Source: Nemertoderma westbladi (lineage: Eukaryota > Xenacoelomorpha > Nemertodermatida > Nemertodermatidae). Taken from it: a DNA stretch of 28,034 bases. The translations under genes and the position numbers were made by a program. The notes below the pieces were generated by a model. That model saw only the letters and a list, made by a program, of their open reading frames with translations, searched no databases and was not told where the DNA came from. Shown in pieces: positions 1 through 12,000 of the stretch (position 1 is the first letter of the stretch; each line of letters begins with the position of its first letter). The stretch spans positions 1-28,034 of the forward strand of contig JAUCBJ010003905.1 of the NCBI GenBank assembly GCA_032718475.1, written 5' to 3'.

Positions 1-1194
1 CTGAAAAGTTCCACTTTGCAGCGTTGCTACCTATAGGTCGGAACTGTGTTAAGTACTGTAATCAACATGGAAACACTGTGGAAGCGATCGTTCTCATTTG
101 CACCACCATCTGATGGGACGCTTCGCATCAAGGCCTCAAAAGAAGCACTTTTCACCGTTATTTCCTGAGTGTCTTTATATTCCGAGCGAGCGCATCGGTT
201 TTGAGGTTTAGTAAGTAAAGTAGGCCTAAACTAAAGTTTTTGCCGTTTTCTCACAAAGTCAGTCGACTTATTTCCTGTGCGGTCCCCCCAGAACTATACT
301 CCCCAGCGGAAACTCCAGTACTCATTTAGCTACCACTTAAGGATGCGCCCTGGCCTCTAGTAAAGGGCACTGGAGGGATATCTATCTTTCGTCGGGTGTG
401 TGAGATAGTCAAAAGACCCTTATCCGATCCTTAGGTAATGCCCTACTGTAGTAGAATGCCTACCTCCCTTCCCACTTGACTTCCGGTTTCGCCCAGGGAA
501 ACCTGTGGTTGTCAACCAGTGGTCTGTCGAGGATATGTGTTAGACCCCGGATTCAGTGTAACAAATAAGAGGGTCAGTTATAATATAATTGGCTTTTACT
601 AGTTAATAGCTAATATATCTCACCAATAGGTAAATGCTCATAAAAATGAAGTTATATACCGAAATTATAACATTATACACCGCAATATAATCAATAATCG
701 TTACTAAACATCTGACTAATCTCACTATTAACACCTTCACCTGTTTATACACCCAAAATGTTATCTATCTCTCAGTCGTGAGTAGTTACTGGTAAAACTG
801 GTCACTATGCATTCACACCTCTCTTCAAGGCTTTATTAGCCGTACCACTATATTACTCACTCTGTAGTCAATGTTACATCCCCTGTTGCTACTCTCTTAA
901 TTATGTTAGTTTATTGGTTTGGGATTACTCACTAACATCCAAGGCAGATGGAGATGCACCCTGGCTAGTCCCTTCAAAGCATTCGTGCCGAAAGGAAAAC
1001 TACCACGACCTCAGAGATATGTGAATTAAATTCAGCCACTACACCAAGGTGGGACAAACTACTTGGTGAAACCACTACACCAAGGTTAACATAAATATAC
1101 TTGAGTATTTGATAGCCAAATTCTAAATTAAATTGTACTTTTCTCTACTAATTCTCGTGATTTTGTTCCATCATTTAACCAGGGTTCGGTACAC
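1..1194. other. Unassigned non-coding stretch
   Basis: I see no exon with support here. A short direct repeat (CCACTACACCAAGGT) occurs near 1037 and 1072. The segment 340-560 has a higher GC content than its surroundings and may be an old repeat, but I do not recognise it. The missing first LOX exon was not found here. Confidence 0.4.
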
Positions 1195-1198
1195 TTAA

Positions 1199-2768
1199 CC
1201 CTATTAAACCCGGGGGGGGGGGGGTCAATATGACCCCCCCCCGTGGTTTTTTTATTATAATTCTGAAACAAACGCAGTTGGGAATCTGAAATTTTATGAC
1301 TTTTCCTAAAAATCTATTGTCTTCATGGTAGTGAAAACCGTTTTCAAAAATATTGGGTACTTTTCGAGTTATAGCACCATTTTTTAACCCTACTTTTGGC
1401 ACTTTTTTTGAGACGTTTTTTGAAAATTACATTTCATTAAATATGAATTGTAACTTCTCTATTTTTGATTTACACCGGTTTTTTGGTGTTAGAAATTGGA
1501 TGGAATTCATATAAATTGATTTAGAAATTTCAAACTTGTTTTTTTTCGATGGGTGCCAAATTTTGGTGCCAGCACCAAATTTTGAAATAAGTCAATTTTG
1601 TAAATTGATTGTTTGAAACTTGTTTTTTACGCAATTGGGGTTTTTTGAGGTTCTGGATTCGATGAAATATATACGAGTTGAACCAAGCGTATCAAACTTG
1701 TATTTTTCGGTGCTGTGTGCTAATTTTGGTGCTAGCACGAAATTTTGAAAATCCATTCAATATATAAAATTGCTTGTGACAATTTATTTCTTGCGTTTTA
1801 GAGGTTTATGGCTGTTCTGAATTCAATGGAAAATATAATTATCGAACTAGACATCTCAAACTTGTATTTTTCGGATGTGGGTGCAAAATGTGGTGCTAGC
1901 ACCAAATTTTGAAAACCATCAAATATATCAATTGATTGTGTCACCTTGTTTCTTGCGTTATACGGGTTTGTGATGGTTCTGAATTCAATGGAATCAGTAA
2001 AAATTTCATAAGAGTTCTCAAACTTGTATTTTTCGCCGGTGGGTGAAAATTGTTGTGCCAGCACCAAATTTTGGAAAATATGCAAATTGATAAGTAGATA
2101 GTATCGCCTTGTTTCTTGCGTTATACGGGTTTATGAGGGTCCTGAATCCGATGGAATCAATAAAAACAGCACTGGACATCGCAAACTTGTATTTTTTGGT
2201 GATGGGTACGAAATTTGGTGCTAGCACCAAAATTTGCTAAATTACGCCAAAAAATACAAGTAGCAATGATCTGGCATATTAGAAATGTATTCCATTAGAA
2301 TCAGCGCCCTCGAAAACCTGAAAATGTGAATTTATAGCATCGTATAAGTGAATTAAAAATTTTGTGTTCTAACTGAAAAGTGCTGGTTACTTGTTTTTTT
2401 CATTTTTTTCCTACGCAGAGAGGACTAAACAGCCATTTATAGTAATCATATCATTTTTAAATATTTTCCAATGTATTTTGCACCCCAAAAAACCTGTATT
2501 GAAAAATAATTAGCCGAAAATGTAACTTTCAAATTTTGTGAAAATTGTGCACTACTTGTAATTTTGGTGCTGCAATATAACCACCCCAGTACATTTTTTC
2601 GAAAATTTATTTTTTCGGTCGGATCCAGACAAGTGATACCTACGTACAAACAAAAAATCAGACGTTTTCGTAAATATTTGTAGATTTTAGAGGGGGGGGG
2701 GGGGGGGGGGGTTAATATGACCCCCTCCCGGTATTTGTACAACATTTTATAGCCCGGTACTAATAGGG
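1199..2768. mobile_element. piggyBac-like non-autonomous DNA transposon with TTAA target duplication
   Basis: TTAA occurs at 1195-1198 and 2769-2772. The ends between them are inverted: the left starts CCCTATTAAACCCGGGGG and the right, reverse-complemented, CCCTATTAGTACCGGGC. Both ends also carry a long G run followed by TCAATATGACCCCC or its near copy, a form typical of piggyBac termini. The 1570-bp interior holds no transposase frame; small frames there are interrupted and repetitive. It is therefore a MITE-like derivative needing a transposase in trans. It lies just upstream of the first visible LOX exon. Confidence 0.8.
1500..2245. repeat. 163-bp tandem array inside the piggyBac-like element, about 4.5-5 copies
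   Basis: CAAACTTGT recurs at 1531, 1693, 1857, 2019 and 2182, spacing 162-164 bp. Each unit carries a variant of TTTGGTGCTAGCACCAAA, an 18-bp perfect palindrome in its best copies, and GTTTCTTGCGTTATACGGG in the later units. Confidence 0.9.
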
Positions 2769-2930
2769 TTAAAGTAAACATTATAATACTCGAATGTTTA
2801 GGAACATTTTTGAATTCCATATCACTGCAACTAATTGCAGTAACTACAACTGTACTATAAACTATCGTATACTTAACATGCAATGGTATCTTCCTAATAC
2901 TTGATTTTTATATTTAGGGCCTGTTTTTAG

Positions 2931-3021
2931 CTGGTGAAATTGATGTATTTCCTCTGAATAATTTAAATACTTCATGTGAAATTCACAAAATTATCGTCGA
3001 AGTGAATTACGATGTTGATTG
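2931..3021 (+). CDS. LOX exon a: second half of PLAT domain
   Basis: The exon follows a CTGTTTTTAG acceptor and ends at a GTAAGT donor. It begins with the last two bases of a codon and ends with TG, completed to Trp by the G of the next exon. It encodes GEIDVFPLNN, then HKIIVEVNYDVDW, matching PLAT strands around the usual 'dvF.l...lgei..i.i....dW' pattern. A preceding exon with the start codon must exist; I could not find it between 1 and 2930. Confidence 0.8.
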
Positions 3022-6000
3022 GTAAGTCCGTAAGTTGTCATGTAAAAAATAAAGAAGATTGTTAATAATTATTAATAGTCAGTAGTACCGGTATGACGCT
3101 AAAAATTAATTATGTATAAAATTGTCATATCGGCTATCGGCTGCAAAGCGCAGGGAATTATATCTATAATCTTATACACGTTCGTGCATCCTTCGCTCCG
3201 TTTGTGGGTCCTTCACTCCGTTCGTGGGTCCTTCACTCCGTTCGTGGGTCCTATGCTCCGTTTGTGGGTCCTTCACGCAGAAGAAATAAGCAAGCTCATC
3301 ATGCGGGTACCACTATGATACTGGTATATCAACCGTTAACAAGTCGCCATCAAGAGGAAGACTGGAGAACTGATAAATCCCCCACGCAAATTATATTTCA
3401 GAGTCTATATGTGTACCAAGTTCGGTTTAACTTGATCCAAGATTGACCGCGTTATTAGCATTGAAACATTTACCCACAGACAGCCCACAGACAGACCGAA
3501 AGACCGACCTATCACTTGCTGCCATTAGTAAATATAGTAAATCGCGCTGTAAGGGGTTATTTTATAAACAATAACGTGTATAGTTAATATTAATCTTATA
3601 ATTATTTATATTGTAAAATATATTTCTTTAAACGATCCACCTTTGAATTCCCAGTTTTTAATTTGTATAATTTATGTGTATGCATAATTTGTATAATTTA
3701 TGTGTATGTATAATTTGTATAATTTATGTGTATGTATAATTTGTATAATTTATGTGTATGTATAATTTGTATAATTTATGTGTATGTATAATTTGTATAA
3801 TTTATGTGTATGTATAATTTGTATAATTTATGTGTATGTATAATTTGTATAATTTATGTGTATGTATAATTTGTATAATTTATGTGTATGTATAATTTGT
3901 ATAATTTATGTGTATGTATAATTTGTATAATTTGTGTGTATGTATAATTTGTATAATTTATGTGTATGTATAATTTGTATAATTTATGTGTATGTATAAT
4001 TTGTATAATTTATGTGTATGTATAATTTGTATAATTTATGTGTATGTATAATTTGTATAATTTATGTGTATGTATAATTTGTATAATTTATGTGTATGTA
4101 TAATTTGTATAATTTATGTGTATGTATAATTTGTATAATTTATGTGTATGTATAATTTGTATAATTTGTGTGTATGTGTAATTTGTATAATTTATGTGTA
4201 TGTATAATTTGTATAATTTGTGTGTATGTGTAATTTGTATAATTTATGTGTATGTATAATTTGTATAATTTATGTGTATGCATAATTTGTATAATTTATG
4301 TGTATGTATAATTTGTATAATTTATGTGTATGTATAATTTGTATAATTTATGTGTATGTATAATTTGTATAATTTATGTGTATGTATAATTTGTATAATT
4401 TATGTGTATGTATAATTTGTATAATTTATGTGTATGTATAATTTGTATAATTTATGTGTATGTATAATTTGTATAATTTATGTGTATGTATAATTTGTAT
4501 AATTTGTGTGTATGTATAATTTGTATAATTTATGTGTATGTATAATTTGTATAATTTATGTGTATGTATAATTTGTATAATTTATGTGTATGTATAATTT
4601 GTATAATTTATGTGTATGTATAATTTGTATAATTTATGTGTATGTATAATTTGTATAATTTATGTGTATGTATAATTTGTATAATTTATGTGTATGTATA
4701 ATTTGTATAATTTATGTGTATGTATAATTTGTATAATTTGTGTGTATGTGTAATTTGTATAATTTATGTGTATGTATAATTTGTATAATTTGTGTGTATG
4801 TGTAATTTGTATAATTTATGTGTATGTATAATTTGTATAATTTATGTGTATGCATAATTTGTATAATTTATGTGTATGTATAATTTGTATAATTTATGTG
4901 TATGTATAATTTGTATAATTTATGTGTATGTATAATTTGTATAATTTATGTGTATGTATAATTTGTATAATTTATGTGTATGTATAATTTGTATAATTTG
5001 TGTGTATGTGTAATTTGTATAATTTATGTGTATGTATAATTTGTATAATTTGTGTGTATGTGTAATTTGTATAATTTATGTGTATGTATAATTTGTATAA
5101 TTTATGTGTATGTATAATTTGTATAATTTATGTGTATGTGTAATTTGTATAATTTATGTGTATGTATAATTTGTATAATTTGTGTGTATGTGTAATTTGT
5201 ATAATTTATGTGTATGTATAATTTGTATAATTTGTGTGTATGTGTAATTTGTATAATTTATGTGTATGTATAATTTGTATAATTTATGTGTATGTATAAT
5301 TTGTATAATTTATGTGTATGTGTAATTTGTATAATTTATGTGTATGTATAATTTGTATAATTTATGTGTATGTATAATTTGTATAATTTATGTGTATGTA
5401 TAATTTGTATAATTTGTGTGTATGTGTAATTTGTATAATTTATGTGTATGTATAATTTGTATAATTTGTGTGTATGTATAATTTGTATAATTTATGTGTA
5501 TGTATAATTTGTATAATTTATGTGTATGTATAATTTGTATAATTTATGTGTATGTATAATTTGTATAATTTGTGTGTATGTGTAATTTGTATAATTTATG
5601 TGTATGTATAATTTGTATAATTTGTGTGTATGTGTAATTTGTATAATTTATGTGTATGTATAATTTGTATAATTTATGTGTATGTATAATTTGTATAATT
5701 TATGTGTATGTGTAATTTGTATAATTTATGTGTATGTATAATTTGTATAATTTATGTGTATGTATAATTTGTATAATTTATGTGTATGTATAATTTGTAT
5801 AATTTGTGTGTATGTGTAATTTGTATAATTTATGTGTATGTATAATTTGTATAATTTGTGTGTATGTATAATTTGTATAATTTATGTGTATGTATAATTT
5901 GTATAATTTATGTGTATGTGTAATTTGTATAATTTATGTGTATGTATAATTTGTATAATTTATGTGTATGTATAATTCGTATAATTTATTGTATCGACTC

Positions 6001-9000
6001 CATTATTATCCCGAGTGCGTCAATGACATGCACTTTTATTCATTTGTGTAATTTTTACGTCTAAATTTCTACTGTCTTAATTGTATATAACTATGCTTTA
6101 TATGTTTTATACAGTGTATACCAGCTTTTTCCTGGTTTTAAATAAATAAAATAAAATTTCAAATTTGATGTAAATTAGTAGAACAAAAATGTCGAATCAC
6201 ATTGCAGAAATAATGACGAATAATATAATACTTTATATGCCTAACATTATATACTACACATAATTATATCTATTTCTTGAGAGCTGACAAGTGATAAAGT
6301 TCCAGAACAATACTTTAAAAATAAATTCATAAAGTAATTGGCTAGGTAAACAAATATGGTGTAAATAGGTGTTTAGCTTTATATTTAATATGAATAAAAC
6401 ATCAGCCATTACTAAAAGCTCTACTTCTATCGATGTTTCGCCATTTATTAATATTTTTTCGTGCAAAAGATGATTACTTTGGCTACCAATTGAAGTCACA
6501 CCAAAAATATTTTATAACAGCAATTTAAACAATAGTAAACCCAAAATAAATACATAATCCCCCAAACTAAACACATAATCCCCCAAGTTAAATACATAAT
6601 CACCCAAAATAAATAGATATTCCCCCAAAATAAATACATAATATTCCCCCCAAAATAAATGCTTATTCCCCCAAAATAATCAAATATTATACCAAAATAA
6701 ACAGACTCTTAGTTACAGACTATCAGTTGCAGAGTATTGGTACGAGGCTCATCAGTATAATATAATTAAATATTTTGTTTGATTTATGGAAATAAATAAT
6801 GAATGAATTTGTATAAATAAATTTTCCATAAAATATTTGGTGCTGGAAGAATTGTTTTTGGTTGACAAGTAGTTATTTTAGGGAGATTGAATAATTGTTT
6901 TGGGGAATGAATAATTGTTTTGGGGGGTTGAATAATTGTTTTTGCTGGATGAATAATTGTTTTTGGGGGATGAATAATTGTTTTTTGGGGGGTGAATAAT
7001 TGTTTGTGGGGGATGAATAATTGTTTTTGGGGGATGAATAATTGTTTTTGGTGAGAGAGATATTCAAATTGGGGGATGTGAATTGGTAATACAAAAAATA
7101 AATTTGGTGTTAAATAATTTTTTTTGGTGTCAAATTAACAAATTTGGGTTAGCATTCAATTAGTGGCGATTTACTTTCTATCAGCAAATTGCCGAAATTA
7201 CAACTATTTATTTAATGTAAATAATGTAATGCTTTCTCTCCTTTGATATCGGCGAAAAAGAAATGGTAAATACAGATTCGTACATTTACCTGGGCTCACC
7301 AATAACTTCAGATGGTTTAATATCTATAGTAATTTCCCTCAACGCCTCTGAAAAGCAGTGTCACCTATTAAAATTTTCGACATTTCTAAATAAGAACACA
7401 GACTTACCTTTCGTTGTGAAAAGGAAAGTGTTTGATATTAAGTGACAACGAAGAATGAATCCCAGACTGTAATATTCAATAGTCTACCGCTAGGGGGCGA
7501 TAATGTTCTAGAATGTAAATTGCTTGTCATTTTGTTAATTCCTGTCCGTTTGTTTTGAAATTTTATAGACACCTTCTACAATATAAAATTATACTGGAGA
7601 ATGAATCCTAAACTGTAATATTCAATTTTCTACCGCTAGGATGCGATAATGTTCTAGAATGCAAATTGATTTTCATTTTGGTAATTCCTTTCCGTTTGTT
7701 TTGAAATTTTGTAGACACCTACAATATAAAATGACACTGGAGAATGAATTCTAGCCTGTAATAGTCAATAGTCTACCGCTAGGGGGCGATAATGTTCTAG
7801 AATGTAAAATTTTTTGAAAAAAAAATTATTTTTTTGAAAAAAAATTTTAAATTTACAAAAAAAAATTTTTTTGGTTAGGGGCCTACATGTTTTTTTTTTA
7901 ATTTTAGAAATTTTTTTTTAATAGTTCATTAACAATATTAATAGTTTCAAAGTGTTAAAAGTTTGATAAAAAGCCGAATAACATTGACCTGCCTAACTAT
8001 ATAGCAAGAATTGCTATAATATTGTTAACCTTTTCAATTTTTTTAAAAAACAAAATTATTTTGAAAAGAGCTACCCGAATCACCTTCACATAAATCGCTG
8101 TAACTTTTTTTTGGAAATAGATATTGAGACACCGTTTTTTTTGTTAAAATCTCTGTAAAATTCTGCATCTCATAGGCCTAATAACTCAAAATAGACCTCC
8201 GGTAACATAAGGTCCCTTTTCTCGTGGCCAGCCACATTTTATGAACCTACTGACCATAATTATTTAATTAAGTGGAACATGATAAATTGTGAAACAAGCA
8301 CTGTTCTTTATTTATTTACATATATTATTTATTTATTTTAACTATAACTTTTTATTACAATACACTAGACCCAGTATCACACGGCTTGACAATTATTTAG
8401 ATATAACATATTTATTCATTTAATTATATTAGACCCGGCATCGCACGACTTGACAGTTAATTAGCGATGTACTCGTAAGTAGGTAGTTTTATTGTGCTAT
8501 TTCTGTTCGGAATTTAAATATTTAATTTTTTCTGGTAAATTTCTTTATATTATGGTCGGCACTACCGTTTCAATCATGTATAATGTTAATTATTGTGCAA
8601 GTATTGAACTGTATAGAGATGTATATGAGATATGTCTAAGCAGTTATCTAAAGCATTTTTGCGTAATTTCAGCTATTTTTAAATGAGTAGGGCCTGATTT
8701 GTAATTACTTTTAGCGAAGGACAAGACATAATCTTCTTCAATTTAAAGAGAGAAGGAAAACGTTAATAGTATGGAGCTGTGGTAATGTTGCGAATAGGTT
8801 GATAGGCTGGACAAACCAGCAAAGAATGGAACTCATCTTCCACCACATTTATTGAAAACATCTGGCAAAAAACGTTCATTGCGTGGTACATGGTACCACC
8901 TACCGGTTGGTTTGTCTTTTCGATGAAAAAGGTAATTCTCAGGATGAAAAGAAAATTTAACATACAACTCGCACTTCGGCGATGCATCAATCTTGCCCCA

Positions 9001-12000
9001 CCATTCTTGAATAAAGTTATCCTTAATCGTCTCAAGATTTCAGGGTATTTCATTATCAACCTTCTGCGCTACCAATACTCCACTAAATCCGTTACGATTC
9101 AACAATTCTTTAACTTTAGATGCTCTGTTAACGGAATCGACCTCGTGTATTGAGATATGTACGCCTGCATAACTAGTCGTGTGTCGCCGTAAAATTTTCA
9201 ACCAGTACTTAATTATGATCAATTTCTGCCTAACTATGAGGGGAACGGTACCACTATAGTAATGATTGATATTAATAATAATAATACTATATATTAGTAA
9301 GTATTATTAAGACAGGTCTAAAATATTACATTTTTTATCAATAAGGTTTGTAGAGAGATTTGAAATATGTAGGGGAGGTTCCGACCCGAAACGAGTTCAT
9401 GTGTTTCCAGCTATGAGATGGGTAAATAAGAATAGACCTTTGAAGATACGAGAATATGACTGCTTGTTACCTCAGGTAATATTTAATTGTATTCATATTT
9501 ATGGTGATAAGGATGAAAGTGGATCTTGCCAACTTATGCCACAGTAGGCCTATAGTTTATTAATTAATTAGTATTTTATTAACTAGTAAGGAACCCCCTG
9601 TTTTTTTGTCAATAGATTCTCTAGTCTCGAGTATAGGCCTACACCTGGTGGCATATAAAAATAAAAATACGAAAAAGATATACTGTATAGCAGTTAACTA
9701 GAGTACATGAAAATCGTAATCAAGTAAAATATAACACCTAAAATATTATTTATCATAAAGGATGATGATGATATTGATGAAAGAGTTGAAAATCTTATCT
9801 ATCAGAAATCAAGATATGAGTTGGAAGAATCGATTGTTGGTATTCCAAGGCACATTAAAGATATTCCCGTAGAGCAACAGTACTTTACCTCATATCTGGT
9901 AGGTATGGTCTGGTTAAGGTGTACCAATATTCAAATACCTTGTGTGTAGATCTTATATGTAAATTCAACGGACGTGACAATTGGAATACAGTTATTTGTC
10001 CACATAAACAATTTCATTAATAATTACACTACACCAATCATAAGTTCTTAGTGCGGGAATTACAGAGTTTGTTACTAAATTCTAAATTCACTAAATTCTT
10101 GACTAAATATGTTTATCAGTGGTTGTAAATTCTCCATAACTTGCGGCTTATATTTCATAAGTAGCAGAATTTGAACAGTAATGGGCTCCTAGAGCGGAGT
10201 TTGCTATTACGTAGTATTGAACGTGGCATCTTTACTCTGCATAAAGGGTGAAAATTTGTTTCATTCACACCTTCAAATTCAACAAAAACAACAAAAAGAA
10301 AATTCAACACATTTTATATTAGACGGAATAACTGAACTGCTGCTTAAGTTAATGTTACAAATGGAGCTCTAATACAAATGTATAATTGTGTATATAATAT
10401 ATATTTATTTATATTAAACTACTAAATTAATATTTCAGATGGGAATTATGAAAGAGAAAGGTGAATTAATGATTCAAAGTAAGGCGATTGCTATGAATGC
10501 ACAAAAATTGGTAAAATTTAAAGTATTGGAGAGTCTTTATGGGTTTGGGTTCCCTATACCGTACAGCTTAGCGCACTGGGACGCAGATAAATGGTTTGGA
10601 AACCAACGCTGTGCTGGCCTAAATCCTCATCTTATTCATCGTTGCAAAGAGATTCCGGAAAAGTAAGATATACCATTAAATTTGTACTAATTATTTCACT
10701 TCTAGAACATTTATTTTACATCCAGATATACGCTGTAGGCCTATGTAATGTATTTAAACCTATAACTAACTAATTTGAAAGCTGTTTCGTATTTATTACT
10801 TCTAGTTCAGTTTTTTTTATTGCTGTACTTGTACAAAATAATAAAAAAAAAATTAAAATGAAAATATTTCACCAAAATCACTCAACGAACACAAATTATT
10901 GTCAGTGACTTTATGTTTTAGCTTCAAAGTTAACAATGACCTGGTAGGACATTTACTGGATGGGCATACACTAGAGGAAGCTATGGCGAAAGGTCTACTC
11001 TACATGACTAATCTCAGTATTCTGGATGGACTGGAAAGAGACGAACGAGGTCTAACTGTTAGTATATATATCTGACGTATAATAATTTATATATACCGGT
11101 AGTGAACATATTGGTATAATGATATGAAAAGGATATCTTAGGCCATTGTCCCACTGGTAGGTCAAACATATTTGTTAGAAGTACAGTATAAGATGCATCC
11201 CACGAAATTATCAGGCTCGCAAGCTACCCAAAATAACCAACCATCCATATTTTACATTCGCTAAATTATTTAAATATAGCGATATTTATTGATTTGAATA
11301 TATTTGGACACTGACGAAATCACTTGAACAACGAATTGATGGTTGCTACACATGACTACTAAGGGCAGCCCTAAACATCAGCTGGAGACAATACATGACA
11401 AACGCCGAGCTCAATGGTACAATACCACCTGTATCAACCACCCTCCGTGAACGCAGATTAAGATTCAGTGGGCACCGCTGGCGAAGTAAAGACGAGGTCA
11501 TACCAGATCTACTTTTCTGGCAACCAACTCATGGGAAACGTAGCCGTGGTTGACCGGCTATAACATATATAGATCAACTTGAAAGGGATACTGAACTTGA
11601 GAGAAACGAAATTACGAGAACTATGGAGAATCGGGAAGCCTGTCAAGGATCTCATTTCCACTGTCCGAGTTCGGTCGACCTATACTGTAGTAGTTGTAGT
11701 ACATTATATAAAATATTATTTTGGACAAAATACAGTACGCAAGATGATAGATTGGACTGGACCGTTCAGTTCTTTAGTAACTGCCTCTTTGTATGTGTTT
11801 ATGGGAACAGTTTTATTTTTATCAATATAGTTTAAGTTGAAATGTCACAAACGATGATTTTCTAGAGTTACAGTAGGCTCTAGCTGGTTTCCGCTTTCCT
11901 TTAATTGATATATATTTTAATCTGAATCAAAACGTCTGGCCATGTTTAATAGAACAGTCAAAAAAATAAATTTTGGAAATTGAAAAATTAGCGTGGAAAA

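Noticed and set aside
1-160. Two overlapping open stretches: a frame open from base 3 to 113 (containing IGRNCVKYCNQHGNTVEAI) and a 33-codon ATG frame at 67
   Set aside because: Both are short, have no recognisable family pattern or clear splice sites, and do not resemble the missing PLAT exon.
2446-2883. 145-codon frame on the - strand
   Set aside because: It straddles the right end of the piggyBac-like element and its G run (read as proline codons); no domain is visible.
3112-3446. Two overlapping + strand frames
   Set aside because: They are translations of the 20-bp tandem array.
6873-7094. 73-codon - strand frame rich in Asn, Tyr, Gln and Pro
   Set aside because: It is the G-run tandem array read in reverse; its unit length varies and no flanking coding sequence supports it.
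9373-9475. Shorter form of LOX exon b using the AG at 9372
   Set aside because: It keeps frame but removes nine PLAT residues that the upstream acceptor supplies; kept only as a possible alternative splice form.
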